A program made the translations under genes and the position numbers. Below the pieces are notes generated by a model, which saw only the letters and a program-made list of their open reading frames with translations, was not told where the DNA came from and searched no databases. A stretch of DNA of 64,000 nt from NCBI GenBank assembly GCA_017394885.1, contig JAFPWO010000013.1, forward strand, positions 1 to 64,000, given 5' to 3'. This DNA comes from Lachnospiraceae bacterium. Its GTDB lineage: Bacteria; Bacillota; Clostridia; Lachnospirales; Lachnospiraceae. Shown piece by piece: positions 54,113 through 63,533 of the stretch (the first letter of the stretch is position 1; every line of letters starts with the position of its first letter).

Positions 54113-55429
54113 TTATCTCCAGATTTTCTGCTTCTTCGCGGCTTCTTCCAGTTCCTGCTTAAAGTCCGGATGCGCGACGGAGATCAGCTTTTCCGCCCGC
54201 TCCCAGGCGGAAGCGCCGGCCAGATTCACCGCGCCGAACTCCGTGACGATCCAGAACGCCTGCGTCCGCGGCGTCGTGATGATATCGCCGCCGAAATACG
54301 GCAGGATCCGCGAATGGCGTACGCCCTTCTTATCCACATAGGACGACGTCATGCAGATGAACGCCTTGCCGCCGGGGGCCATCGGCGCGCCGGTCACGTA
54401 ATCCAGCTGGCCGCCGGTGCCGCTGATCTGCCGAAGGCCCGCGCTCTCCGAAGAGATCTGGCCGTACAGATCCACGGCAATGCAGTTGTTGACCGAAATC
54501 ATGTTTTCATTCTGCGCGATCGTCCGCACGTCGTTGACATAGGACAGCGGGGCGATGGCAACGCAGGGGTTGTCGTCCACCCAGTCATAGAGCGCCTGCG
54601 AACCGAAGACGATGCCCGTGAGGCCCCGTCCCGGCAGCCGGCCATGGCGGTTGGTCAGCTTTCCGGCTTCATACAGCCTGAGATACGCGTCCCCGCAGAG
54701 CTCGGTATGCATGCTCAGGTCCCGGATATCGGACTGGGCCAGCATCGCGCCGACCACGTTCGGCATGGCGCCGATCCCGAGCTGCAGCACCGAGCCGCTC
54801 TGGATATGCGGGATCAGATGCTCGGCGATCGCCTTGTCCTCCGGGCCCGCCGGGGCCACCGGGAACTGCGGCAGCGGATCGTGTTCTCCCTCCACCACAT
54901 AATCCACTTCGGAGATATGGATCGTTTCATCAAAACCGCCTAATATCCGCGGCAGATGCTCATTGACCTCGAGGATCACGATATCCGCCTTCTTCAAGAT
55001 CGCGCGGGCTACGCCCGTGGCACAGGAAAGATTAAAGAACCCGTGCTGATCCATCGGCGCCACCGACATCATGGCGACGTTGACCGTGAGGAAGTTCTGA
55101 TAATACCAGCTGTTCGCGCGGAAAAGCATGGGGATATAGCTGCACAGGCCTTTATCCGCCAGCGCTCTTTCATACGCGGAGCAGTGCCAGCTGTTGTAGA
55201 TAAAATGCGTCCGCTCCGGGTCGCACTCGACCGTACGGATCGGCCCGAAGATCAGATTTCCGCGGATCTTTACATCCGTCAGTTCTTCTTTCCGGGCCGC
55301 CAGCGCCGCATCCAGCAGCGGCGGGAAGCCGAGATTGGTGGTATAGTCCACCCAGTCCCCGCTTTTGACCGCCTTAACGGCCTGCTCCGGCGTGCACAGC
55401 TTCTGTTGATATTCCTGATAAACTGTCAT
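54113..55429 (-). CDS. Acetyl-CoA hydrolase/transferase (family I CoA-transferase)
   Basis: The 438-residue protein has the family layout, with LGIGAMPNVVGAMLAQSDI, the HTELCGD motif that carries the catalytic Glu and GTGGQLDYVTGA. It exchanges CoA between an acyl-CoA and a carboxylate such as acetate. It starts 9 bases after the iorB stop and ends 16 bases before the aminotransferase gene. In this setting it would turn an arylacetyl-CoA into the free arylacetate and acetyl-CoA, which can yield ATP. A paralogue without the Glu lies at 35882-37198. Confidence 0.9.
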   Translation of the reverse strand: MTVYQEYQQKLCTPEQAVKAVKSGDWVDYTTNLGFPPLLDAALAARKEELTDVKIRGNLIFGPIRTVECDPERTHFIYNSWHCSAYERALADKGLCSYIPMLFRANSWYYQNFLTVNVAMMSVAPMDQHGFFNLSCATGVARAILKKADIVILEVNEHLPRILGGFDETIHISEVDYVVEGEHDPLPQFPVAPAGPEDKAIAEHLIPHIQSGSVLQLGIGAMPNVVGAMLAQSDIRDLSMHTELCGDAYLRLYEAGKLTNRHGRLPGRGLTGIVFGSQALYDWVDDNPCVAIAPLSYVNDVRTIAQNENMISVNNCIAVDLYGQISSESAGLRQISGTGGQLDYVTGAPMAPGGKAFICMTSSYVDKKGVRHSRILPYFGGDIITTPRTQAFWIVTEFGAVNLAGASAWERAEKLISVAHPDFKQELEEAAKKQKIWR

Positions 55430-55438
55430 ACTGATTCC

Positions 55439-56020
55439 TTATACGACCGCCGCTCTTCCGGCCCGGTAAGCCGCCAGATTCATCTCGCGGAACTTCGCAG
55501 GGACGGTCTCCGCGATCACGGTTTCCCAGTCGATCTCTTCGAGGCCGAGCGCGCCGACCAGGCTGCCGAAGAGCACGATGTTCATGCATCTTGTGCTGCC
55601 GACTTCCTTCGCGATGGCTTCCGCGTTCAGGATGCGGCAGTCAAAATGCGCCTGCATGGCTTCGATCGTTCCTTCCGGATACTCCGCCAGTCCCGCGGCA
55701 ATGCTCGAGGACATCATCGCATAGTCGTTGATGACCGCGATCCCGTCCGGCTTCAAATAATCCGCATAGCGGACGGCTTCCATTTTCTCAAAGGCCACGA
55801 TGATATCCGCCGCCCCTTTGCCGATCAGCGGGGAATATACCTTCTCGCCCCAGCGCACCTGCGTGGAAACGCTGCCGCCGCGCTGGCTCATCCCGTGGAC
55901 TTCCGACATCTTGACGTCATACCCGGCCTGCATCAGCCCGTTCACGAGCACCTTGGCCGTCAGGATCGCCCCCTGGCCGCCGACGCCAACCAACAGCGCG
56001 CTTCTTACTTCGCTCATCAT
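55439..56020 (-). CDS. iorB: Indolepyruvate ferredoxin oxidoreductase, beta subunit
   Basis: The 193-residue protein has the gamma-type domain of 2-oxoacid:ferredoxin oxidoreductases (LLVGVGGQGAILTAKVL near 8-24, SEVHGMSQRGGSVSTQVRWG). It pairs with IorA to oxidise arylpyruvates to arylacetyl-CoA and reduce ferredoxin. Its ATG (56020) overlaps the iorA stop; a second in-frame ATG follows directly. The longer frame to 56083 is antisense to nothing but lies inside the ferredoxin domain of iorA, so I exclude it. Confidence 0.93.
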   Translation of the reverse strand: MMSEVRSALLVGVGGQGAILTAKVLVNGLMQAGYDVKMSEVHGMSQRGGSVSTQVRWGEKVYSPLIGKGAADIIVAFEKMEAVRYADYLKPDGIAVINDYAMMSSSIAAGLAEYPEGTIEAMQAHFDCRILNAEAIAKEVGSTRCMNIVLFGSLVGALGLEEIDWETVIAETVPAKFREMNLAAYRAGRAAVV

Positions 56021-57771
56021 TCGTCCTCCTTCCGGATCGCGCCCATCGGGCAGACCTGCGCGCAGACCGTGCAGCCGACGCACTGATTTTCATCGATCCG
56101 CGCCTTCTTATCCTTCACCATGATCGCCGGGCAGCCAACGCTAAGGCACTTTTTGCAGCCGATGCATTTTTCCGCATCCACCCGGCACAGGCCGATCTCA
56201 TGCCGGATCCGCTTGATCAGCAGGCACGGCCGGCGGGCGATGATCGCCGCCGGGACTTCGGAAGAAAGCGCTTCCTGCACGGCATTTTCCATCGCCGCGA
56301 GATCCTGCGGGTCCACGATGATCACATGCTCAAAGCCGTACGCCTTCAGGATATCTTCGATCTTCAGGCTGGCTGCGATCTCGCCCTGCAGCGTATAACC
56401 GCTGCCGGGATTTTCCTGATGGCCGGTCATGCCCGTGATGTGATTGTCCAGTACCACGGGGATCACATTGCCTTTATTGTAGGCGATCTCCGCCGCACCG
56501 GTCATGCCGCTGTGGAAGAAGGTGGAATCGCCGAGTACGCCAAACACCTTTTTATCGGTCCGCCCGGTCATGGCAAAGGCCTTGGCCATGCCCATGGCCG
56601 CGGTAAAGCCGCCGCCCATGCAAAGGACGCTGTCCAGTGCGTTTAACGGAGCCGAGGCGCCCAGGGTATAGCAGCCGATGTCGCCGGCGATCACAAAGTC
56701 CTTATGGCGGGACATGGTATAGAAAAAGCCGCGGTGCGGGCAGCCGGGGCACAGGACCGGCGGGCGAGAAACGGCGGAAACACCGAGATCAGCAGTCTGC
56801 GGCTTTTCTCCGAAAATCTTCTCTTTCAGGATCTGCGGGTTCATCTCATAGAGCAGTCCGGTCTGTTCCTTGCCGCTGCAGGGGATGCCCGCCGCCCGGA
56901 TCTGCTCTTCCATGAACGGATCCAGTTCTTCGATGACCATTAACTGATCCACCTTTTCCGCGAAGCGCCGGATTAGGTCCATCGGCAGCGGATTCGTGAT
57001 CCCCAGTTTCAGGAAGGAAGTATCCTCCGGGAAGACTTCTTTCGCATACTGATAGGCGATGGACGCAGAGATTACGCCCAGACGGCTCCCTTTGATCTCC
57101 ATCCGGTTGAGCGGGCTTTCGCAGGCCCATGCTTCCAGCTCTTTTAAGTTCTTTTCCACCTTGGGATGATTCTGATAGGCATTGGCCGGCGTGCAGACGT
57201 TCTTGCGCACGTTCCGTTTATACGGCTCCACGGGACGCTCTTCCCTTTCGCCGAATAAAACCAGGCTCTTGGAGTGCGCGACCCGCGTGGTAATGCGCAG
57301 CAGCACCGGCATATCGAAGCGCTCCGAGATCTCATAGGCGGCCTTCGTATAATCCAGGCACTCCTGGGAATCCGAAGGCTCCAGCATAGCGATCTTGGCC
57401 GCCTTCGCATAGTGGCGGTTGTCCTGCTCGTTCTGGGAAGAATGCATGCTCGGATCATCCGCGCTGACGACCACGAAGCCGCCGGACACCCCGTTGTAGG
57501 CTGCCGTAAAGAGCGGATCGGCCGCCACGTTGAGGCCCACGTGCTTCATGGCGCACAGGCTCCGCACACCGGCGATGGAGGCGCCGTACGCCACTTCGGT
57601 CGCGACCTTCTCATTCGGGGCCCATTCACTGTAAAGGACCTCATGGTACTGCGGGAGATTCTCAAAAATCTCCGTACTGGGAGTTCCCGGGTACGCGGAA
57701 GCCACCCTAACCCCGGCTTCATATGCGCCGCGGGCTATGGCTTCATTCCCGGACAACAGGATTTTCGTCAT
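56017..57771 (-). CDS. iorA: Indolepyruvate ferredoxin oxidoreductase, alpha subunit
   Basis: The 584-residue protein has the pyruvate-ferredoxin-oxidoreductase-type domains (GNEAIARGAYEAGVRVASAYPGTPSTE at the start), a TPP-binding domain (GDIGCYTLGA, then GDSTFFHSGMTG) and a C-terminal 2[4Fe-4S] domain (CIGCKKC and CVGCTVC). With IorB it converts indole-, phenyl- or 4-hydroxyphenylpyruvate plus CoA to the arylacetyl-CoA and CO2. It is the first gene of the operon, divergent from a LysR-type regulator that probably controls it. Confidence 0.95.
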   Translation of the reverse strand: MTKILLSGNEAIARGAYEAGVRVASAYPGTPSTEIFENLPQYHEVLYSEWAPNEKVATEVAYGASIAGVRSLCAMKHVGLNVAADPLFTAAYNGVSGGFVVVSADDPSMHSSQNEQDNRHYAKAAKIAMLEPSDSQECLDYTKAAYEISERFDMPVLLRITTRVAHSKSLVLFGEREERPVEPYKRNVRKNVCTPANAYQNHPKVEKNLKELEAWACESPLNRMEIKGSRLGVISASIAYQYAKEVFPEDTSFLKLGITNPLPMDLIRRFAEKVDQLMVIEELDPFMEEQIRAAGIPCSGKEQTGLLYEMNPQILKEKIFGEKPQTADLGVSAVSRPPVLCPGCPHRGFFYTMSRHKDFVIAGDIGCYTLGASAPLNALDSVLCMGGGFTAAMGMAKAFAMTGRTDKKVFGVLGDSTFFHSGMTGAAEIAYNKGNVIPVVLDNHITGMTGHQENPGSGYTLQGEIAASLKIEDILKAYGFEHVIIVDPQDLAAMENAVQEALSSEVPAAIIARRPCLLIKRIRHEIGLCRVDAEKCIGCKKCLSVGCPAIMVKDKKARIDENQCVGCTVCAQVCPMGAIRKEDE

Positions 57772-57850
57772 ATCGGATCCACCTTTCCTGATTTCAGTGT
57801 AAGAAAATGAATAATACGATCATTTTGACAGGTTTATTATAAAGAATTGC

Positions 57851-57879
57851 TTGCCAAATCAAAAGCAGGAAAATATAAT
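57851..57879 (+). promoter_or_regulatory. Promoter of the LysR gene and divergent control region
   Basis: TTGCCA (57851-57856), 17 bases, perfect TATAAT (57874-57879). The gap 57772-57923 also holds an 11-base direct repeat AGGTTTATTAT (57830-57840, 57915-57925) and inverted TTTGACAG/CTGTCAAA (57824-57831, 57902-57909), possible regulator sites. Confidence 0.75.
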
Positions 57880-57923
57880 ACTGATATAAGTTTTGCTTAA
57901 TCTGTCAAATTCGGAGGTTTATT

Positions 57924-58817
57924 ATGACGGTCAACCAGGTCCTTTACGTACTGGAGATCGCGGAGAGCCGCAGTATTTCTCTCGCGGCCGAACGGCTTTA
58001 CGTCTCCCAGTCCGCCCTCTCCCAGCAGCTGCACCGTCTTGAGGACGAGCTCGGATACGCCCTGTTTCTCCGGCGCGGCCACGGCCTGGCGCTGACCCCG
58101 GCCGGAGAACGCTTCTGCGAAGCGGCCCGGCCCGTCGCGGAAAGCTGGGACCTTTTCTCCCAGCAGGTCTCGGCCCGCTCCGTCGACACACGGCGCCATA
58201 TGCAGATCGGCGTCGGGGCGCGTGTCTTCTCCAACGGTCTCTTCCCGAAGCTTGTCGCCTTTTTCGAGACCCATCCCGAGATCGAGATTTCTTTCGTTAC
58301 GGAAGCCGGGCGGGACTTCCTTCCCATGCTGCAGAAGGGCCAGCTCGATCTGGTACTGGACGTGCTGCCCTCAGAGGATTATCTGGATCATCAGGATGAC
58401 TTTTCCGCCTGGCCGCTGATCACGGAGCGCCAGTGCGTACTGACGGCCCGGGAAGATCCCCGCGCCGCCCTCTCCGCCATCAGCCTGGAAGACCTGCAGG
58501 GCTCCACGATGATCTCGGGGCTGGAGCATTCCTCCGAAGCCCGGATCCTGCGGGAAAACTTTCGGGAGCACGGTATCCGCATCAGCCGCATCTACCGCTC
58601 CGACAGCATCGATACCGTGATGAATCTGGTGAAAAGCGGCCGCGGACTGGTGCTGGGGCCGGAATCCTTCGCGGGGTACTACGGAGTCGCCGCGATCCCG
58701 CTCTCTCCCGAAACAAAGGCTTCCCTGCAGTTTATCTGCTATAAGGACCGCGGCGAAAAAAAAGTGATCCGCGCGCTGCGGGATCACCTTTCCGGGATCT
58801 GCCAGAGTCAGGCCTAA
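57924..58817 (+). CDS. LysR family transcriptional regulator
   Basis: The 297-residue protein has an N-terminal winged helix (SISLAAERLYVSQSALSQQL near 16-35) and a substrate-binding-type effector domain (about 90-290). It is transcribed away from iorA and most likely activates that operon in response to an aromatic amino or oxo acid. GGAGG lies seven bases before the ATG. Its 3' end overlaps that of the convergent oxidoreductase gene by four bases. Confidence 0.92.
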   Translation: MTVNQVLYVLEIAESRSISLAAERLYVSQSALSQQLHRLEDELGYALFLRRGHGLALTPAGERFCEAARPVAESWDLFSQQVSARSVDTRRHMQIGVGARVFSNGLFPKLVAFFETHPEIEISFVTEAGRDFLPMLQKGQLDLVLDVLPSEDYLDHQDDFSAWPLITERQCVLTAREDPRAALSAISLEDLQGSTMISGLEHSSEARILRENFREHGIRISRIYRSDSIDTVMNLVKSGRGLVLGPESFAGYYGVAAIPLSPETKASLQFICYKDRGEKKVIRALRDHLSGICQSQA

Positions 58818-59800
58818 ATTTTATCCGCCCAGTACGGGTCTTTCAGCAATTCACGCCCGACGCCGATCAGGTCAGCTGCGCCGCTTTCCAGCAGGTTTTC
58901 GGCTTCTTCCGCCTTTTTGATCCCGCCCGTCAGCAGCACCGGAATGCCCACGGCTTCACGGATCGCACGGGACATATCCTGAAAGTATCCCGGTTCATCA
59001 TGTCCTTCCCGGACATAGCCGCACATACCGCCGGAGACGCTGATCATATCGGCCCCGGTTTTTTCGATTTCCGCCGCTGCGTAAACAGCGTCTTCGACCG
59101 TACTGCCGCCTTCCCGGTAGTCGCAGCCCCCGAGACGGACAGAGATCATAAAATCCTGTCCGACCGTTTTCCGTACCGCCGCCGTTACTTCCCGAAGAAG
59201 CGCGGTGCGTTTTTCCAGGCTGCCCCCGTATTCATCCGTCCGGTGATTGGTCAGCGGGGAATAAAACTGATTGAGCAGATAGCCGTGGGCACAGTGGATC
59301 TCCGCGCCGTCGAACCCGGCTTCTTCCGCCCGGGCCGCCGCGGCAGCAAACTTCTGCACGATCGTCCCGATCTCTTCCCTCGTCATTTCTTCGGGAATGA
59401 CTTCTTCTCCCCGCTTCAGTTCCCGGGGATGGATCAGGGCGCTCGCGGATACCGCTTTTCTTCCGGTCAGTTCGAAAGGCGCCCGGCTGCCCGCGTGGTT
59501 GATCTGCGCCACCGCCCGCGTACCGCTTTGACGGATCACTTCCGCCAATCTGCGCAGGCCTTTGATATCATCATCCGAAGCGATGGACAGCTGCCCGGCG
59601 CTGGCTTTTCCGGAAAGATCGATATAACTGTGTTCGACGACGATCATTCCGATCCTGCCGCCTCGCGCGCGCTTTGCGTAATACTCCAGCAGCGGCTCCG
59701 TCACCTTGCCGTCTTCTGTGCTCAGACGGGTCGCCATAGGCGGCATGACCAGCCGGTTATTCAGGGTAATGTTTCCGGCAGAAAATGGATCTTTAAGCAT
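58814..59800 (-). CDS. NADH:flavin oxidoreductase (Old Yellow Enzyme family)
   Basis: The 328-residue protein is an FMN-binding TIM barrel of the OYE family: NNRLVMPPMATRLS near 14-27, AQINHAGSRAP, FDGAEIHCAHGYLLNQFYSPLTN with the active-site His pair and the C-terminal phosphate-binding GVGRELLKDPYW. It lacks the C-terminal FeS/FAD extension of BaiH- or enoate-reductase-type proteins. It reduces activated C=C bonds such as enals or enones with NAD(P)H. It is followed by an HD hydrolase gene upstream at 18 bases, so the two may be cotranscribed. Confidence 0.9.
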   Translation of the reverse strand: MLKDPFSAGNITLNNRLVMPPMATRLSTEDGKVTEPLLEYYAKRARGGRIGMIVVEHSYIDLSGKASAGQLSIASDDDIKGLRRLAEVIRQSGTRAVAQINHAGSRAPFELTGRKAVSASALIHPRELKRGEEVIPEEMTREEIGTIVQKFAAAAARAEEAGFDGAEIHCAHGYLLNQFYSPLTNHRTDEYGGSLEKRTALLREVTAAVRKTVGQDFMISVRLGGCDYREGGSTVEDAVYAAAEIEKTGADMISVSGGMCGYVREGHDEPGYFQDMSRAIREAVGIPVLLTGGIKKAEEAENLLESGAADLIGVGRELLKDPYWADKI

Positions 59801-59818
59801 GGGGGTTCCCTCCGTTTC

Positions 59819-60388
59819 TTACGCTTCCGTGCCGAGCAGCCCGATCTCGGCCGCGTGCGGCTTCATGCCTTCGATACAGATGCCGGCCACCTCGGCCACA
59901 TCCATTCCCAGCATCTCACAGCCGGCCAGGATCGTATTCCGGTCACATTTGGCCGCGAATTTCTTATCCTTGAACTTCTTCATAAAGCTCTTGACTTCCA
60001 GATCGGTGAGCCCCTTCGGACGCATGCGGGCACAGGCCTGGATGATCCCCGTGAGCTCATCCACGGTATAGAGACTCTTTTCCAGATCGGTCTCCGGGCG
60101 GATCTCGTTGCGGTGGCCAAAGCCGTGGCTTAAGATCGCGCGGACGTCTTCCGCGTCCACGCCGGCTGCCAGCAGCTCCTTCTCCGTGTGCAGGAGATGC
60201 TCCTCCGGGTATTTTTCATAATCATAATCATGCAGATAGCCGACGGCCATCCAGTGCTCCTTATCCGCGCCGAAATGCTCCGCCATGGCGCCCATCGCGT
60301 AGCTTACGTTCAGGCAGTGCAGGATCAGATGCTCTTCGGTCACCATGCTTTCATTCAAGGCTTTCGCTTTTTCCATCGTCAGTTTCAT
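59819..60388 (-). CDS. HD domain hydrolase
   Basis: The 189-residue protein has the HD-domain order: ILHCLNVSYAMGAMAEHFG near 22-40, VGYLHDYDYEKYPEEH near 49-64 with the HD pair and AILSHGFGHRN. It is probably a metal-dependent phosphohydrolase of unknown substrate. AAAGGA precedes the ATG by about seven bases. It sits between the OYE reductase and the glutamine-amidotransferase-like gene, all on the minus strand. Confidence 0.85.
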   Translation of the reverse strand: MKLTMEKAKALNESMVTEEHLILHCLNVSYAMGAMAEHFGADKEHWMAVGYLHDYDYEKYPEEHLLHTEKELLAAGVDAEDVRAILSHGFGHRNEIRPETDLEKSLYTVDELTGIIQACARMRPKGLTDLEVKSFMKKFKDKKFAAKCDRNTILAGCEMLGMDVAEVAGICIEGMKPHAAEIGLLGTEA

Positions 60389-60411
60389 GGCATTTCCTTT
60401 CTCTTTCCCGC

Positions 60412-61155
60412 TTACTCTCCCCGGCAGGCACGGATCAGCGCCTGCGCCAGTTTCGCTTGTTCTTCACTGTCCGCCATCATTTCCGGGTGCCACTGGACAG
60501 CCAGCAGGAAAGGCTGTCCCGGTATGTGGAGGGCTTCGATCACGCCGTCTTCCGAAACCGCATCCGCTGTAAGGCCCGGCGCGAGGTCTTTTACAGCCTG
60601 ATGATGGAAGGAATTAACGCCCAGCTCCCGCTTTCCGAAGATGGCCTCCAGAGGGCTTCCTTCCCGGAGCTGAACCGTATGCGAGGCCATGTTCCGCGGG
60701 ATATCAAACTGCGAATGCTTCCGGAAACCGTCCTCTTCCAGATCCTGATGATCGCTCCCGCCCAGCGCCGCATTGATCAGCTGAATGCCCCGGCAGATGC
60801 CGAGGACCGGCTTCCCGTTTTCCATGGCAAAACGCAGCAGTTCCTTCTCATACAGATCTCTTTTGGGGAAGGTATTCCCGCAGGAAGGCCGCTTTTCTTC
60901 GCCGTACAGGGAAGGATCCACATCATGGCCGCCGGACAGGACAAAGCCGTCCATCCGGGCCCACAGAGTCCGGGCCTTTTCAAAATCATCGGTCGTGGGG
61001 AGAATCACGGGAATGCCGCCGGCTTTCTCAATAAAGCGCAGATAATCCTCCGCGATGCCCTGAAAATCCTGTCCTTTCGCCGCGATCTCCATCTTCCGGA
61101 TCCATTCGGAAGCGGGCATCGCATTCTGCGTCAGGCCGATAAATATGTCTTTCAT
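60412..61155 (-). CDS. Gamma-glutamyl-gamma-aminobutyrate hydrolase family (class I GATase-like)
   Basis: The 247-residue protein is a PuuD-like class I glutamine-amidotransferase-fold peptidase: GFVLSGGHDVDPSLYGEE, the nucleophile Cys in LGICRGIQLINAALGG and the His-Glu pair in VQWHPEMM. PuuD cleaves gamma-glutamyl-GABA in putrescine breakdown, but no other puu genes are present, so the gamma-glutamyl substrate here is open. It ends 23 bases before the HD gene. Confidence 0.9.
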   Translation of the reverse strand: MKDIFIGLTQNAMPASEWIRKMEIAAKGQDFQGIAEDYLRFIEKAGGIPVILPTTDDFEKARTLWARMDGFVLSGGHDVDPSLYGEEKRPSCGNTFPKRDLYEKELLRFAMENGKPVLGICRGIQLINAALGGSDHQDLEEDGFRKHSQFDIPRNMASHTVQLREGSPLEAIFGKRELGVNSFHHQAVKDLAPGLTADAVSEDGVIEALHIPGQPFLLAVQWHPEMMADSEEQAKLAQALIRACRGE

Positions 61156-61172
61156 AAACCTGCTCTCCTGCT

Positions 61173-62174
61173 TCAGTGTTTGTATTCTTCCAGTACCTTT
61201 TTCAGCAGCAGCGGGTCGTCCGTCATGATCGCGTCCACGTCCCGCTCGATCAGGAAACGCATTTCGTCCGCGTCATTGATCGTCCAGTACTGGACCGCGA
61301 TATTTCTGCGGTGTGCCCGCTCGATATACGTCTTCCATGTCAGATTGATCGGGATCCCCTTGACCGTATACTTCACCGGGATCTGCAGGCAGGAGAAGTC
61401 CGCCTTCGAGAACAGATTGACCCGCAGCAGCTGGGTAAAGATAAATTTCGCAGCGCCGGAAGTCGATGCCCCGCGCAGCAGAGTCGGATGGTTTTTCTGC
61501 AGATCCTCCTCGATCTCCGGGTGGAAGGTCCCGACGACCAGATTTCCCTTATAATCCGGGAAGCGTTCAGTCAGCGTCCTGTCGATAATGTCCGCCGCGG
61601 CATAACCGGTCTCGCCGCCGTTCTTGATCTCCACGATGAAAAGCAGATCCTTCTTCGTATCGTAGAATTCTTCGAGCAGCTCATCGAACTCCAGGATCTT
61701 CAGGCCTTTTTCTTTCTGCTCCTCCTCCGGAACGTCCCGGTAGGGATACGCCCCGCTGTCCGGATCCTTGAAATTATAGCCCATGTTATAGGTCCGCAGC
61801 TCCTCCAGCGTATGCTCGCCGATCGTGACTGTTTCCGCCCCTTCCGGGCAGGCCATCCGGTTGATGGAGGAATCGTGGCTGTACACCAGATGACCGTCCG
61901 ACGTCATCCAGAGGTCTGTCTCGCAAATCTGGATCCCGTACTCGTTTACCGCGGCCCGGAAGGCCATAAGGGTATTCTCCGGATTGCTGATGCCGCCTCC
62001 GCGGTGCGCCGCGATCATCGGAAGCGCGTCTTTTTCCTTGATGAAGGGATTCTTCTCCATGACCTTTTTCGGAGGGATCAGATTGATCGTCAGAAGGAAC
62101 AGTCCCAGTACCAGGACGATGCCCAGAAAGATTTTCCCGCCTTTTTTCTTTTTCTTCCTTGATTTTTTCTCCAT
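61173..62174 (-). CDS. Membrane-anchored glycerophosphodiester phosphodiesterase
   Basis: The 333-residue protein has a lysine-rich cytoplasmic head, one transmembrane helix (about 17-36) and an extracytoplasmic GDPD domain starting with IAAHRGGGISNPENTLMAF and continuing with CETDLWMTSDGHLVYSHD, which supply the catalytic His and metal-binding Glu/Asp. It hydrolyses glycerophosphodiesters, or poly-glycerolphosphate teichoic acid, to glycerol phosphate and an alcohol. I start at the ATG at 62174, six bases after AGGAGG; the ATG at 62180 is also possible. Confidence 0.92.
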   Translation of the reverse strand: MEKKSRKKKKKGGKIFLGIVLVLGLFLLTINLIPPKKVMEKNPFIKEKDALPMIAAHRGGGISNPENTLMAFRAAVNEYGIQICETDLWMTSDGHLVYSHDSSINRMACPEGAETVTIGEHTLEELRTYNMGYNFKDPDSGAYPYRDVPEEEQKEKGLKILEFDELLEEFYDTKKDLLFIVEIKNGGETGYAAADIIDRTLTERFPDYKGNLVVGTFHPEIEEDLQKNHPTLLRGASTSGAAKFIFTQLLRVNLFSKADFSCLQIPVKYTVKGIPINLTWKTYIERAHRRNIAVQYWTINDADEMRFLIERDVDAIMTDDPLLLKKVLEEYKH

Positions 62175-62345
62175 CTTCATCCTCCTCCCTGCCCGGCACG
62201 CTGCCCTTTTCATCGCTTCTTTTTTGTATCATAGCATATTCTTTTTCAAATCAGAACAGGTTTCTGCAGGGAAAAACGGAAAGAGCTTGTTCTTATCCCG
62301 GGAAAATGATAGAAATAGAGAAGCTGGGATCAAGGAGGAAGCGGC

Positions 62346-63530
62346 ATGAAACGGCCGGAGAATTATAACCGTACAATCTATGCGAGCTACGTCGGCTATA
62401 TCACGCAGGCCATTGTGAATAACTTTGCGCCGCTGCTGTTTCTGACTTTCTCCCGGGAGTTTGACCTCACGCTGGACCGGATCGCGCTGATCACCACCGT
62501 TAATTTCGGCGTACAGCTCCTGGTCGATCTGATCTCTGCCCGGCTGGCGGACCGGATCGGCTACCGGGTCTGCATCATAGCCGCCCATATCTTTTCGGCC
62601 GCCGGCCTTGTCGGGCTGGCGCTCCTGCTGGATCGTTTCGCAGATCCTTATACCGGCATTCTGCTCTCGGTCGTACTGTATGCCGTCGGCGGCGGGCTCA
62701 TTGAGGTACTGATCAGCCCGATCGTGGAAGCCTGTCCCACCGAGAAGAAAGAGGCGGCCATGAGCCTGCTGCACTCTTTCTACTGCTGGGGCCATGTCGG
62801 CGTCGTGATCCTTTCCACCCTCTTTTTCCGCCTTGCCGGAATCGGAAACTGGCGGATCCTGGCCGTCCTGTGGGCGCTTGTCCCGGCGCTCAACAGCTTC
62901 TTCTTTGCCGCCGTCCCGCTCTACCCCATCGTGAGCGATGCGGAGCCCATGTCCATCCGGGCCCTGTTCAGAGAGAAGGTGTTCTGGCTCTTCATGATCA
63001 TCATGATCTGCGCCGGGGCCTCGGAACAGGCCATGAGCCAGTGGGCTTCCGCCTTCGCGGAGGCCGGGCTCGGGATCTCCAAGACGTTGGGCGATCTGGC
63101 CGGCCCCTGCGCCTTTGCCGTGCTCATGGGTACGGCCCGCGCGCTTTACGGCAAGTACGGCGACCGTCTCCCCTTAAAAAAAGCCATGATGCTCAGCGCT
63201 TTGCTTTGCATCATGACTTATCTGATGGCTTCTCTTTCTCACAACCCTGTCCTGGGGCTGGCCGGATGTGCGGTCTGCGGTTTCTCCGTGGGCATCTTCT
63301 GGCCGGGCACCTTCAGCCTGGCCGCGAAGCGCCTGCCCGCCGGCGGCACCGCGCTCTTTGCCTTTATGGCGCTGGCCGGGGATGTCGGCTGCTCGGGCGG
63401 GCCGACCCTGGTCGGCTTTGTCGCCAGCAGCTTTCAGGGTGAACTGAAGCATGGTCTGCTGGCCGCCATCGTCTTTCCCGTCCTGATCCTGCTCGGGATC
63501 GGCCGCATCCGTCAGGAAAGAAAATCATAA
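62346..63530 (+). CDS. MFS transporter
   Basis: The 394-residue protein has twelve transmembrane helices and a DRIGYRVCIIAAH-type loop between helices 2 and 3, typical of the major facilitator superfamily. It resembles FucP- or Bcr-like sugar/drug permeases, but the cargo is not evident. AAGGAGG precedes the ATG. It ends only three bases from the convergent DUF1667 gene and no terminator is visible between them. Confidence 0.88.
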   Translation: MKRPENYNRTIYASYVGYITQAIVNNFAPLLFLTFSREFDLTLDRIALITTVNFGVQLLVDLISARLADRIGYRVCIIAAHIFSAAGLVGLALLLDRFADPYTGILLSVVLYAVGGGLIEVLISPIVEACPTEKKEAAMSLLHSFYCWGHVGVVILSTLFFRLAGIGNWRILAVLWALVPALNSFFFAAVPLYPIVSDAEPMSIRALFREKVFWLFMIIMICAGASEQAMSQWASAFAEAGLGISKTLGDLAGPCAFAVLMGTARALYGKYGDRLPLKKAMMLSALLCIMTYLMASLSHNPVLGLAGCAVCGFSVGIFWPGTFSLAAKRLPAGGTALFAFMALAGDVGCSGGPTLVGFVASSFQGELKHGLLAAIVFPVLILLGIGRIRQERKS

Positions 63531-63533
63531 AAA

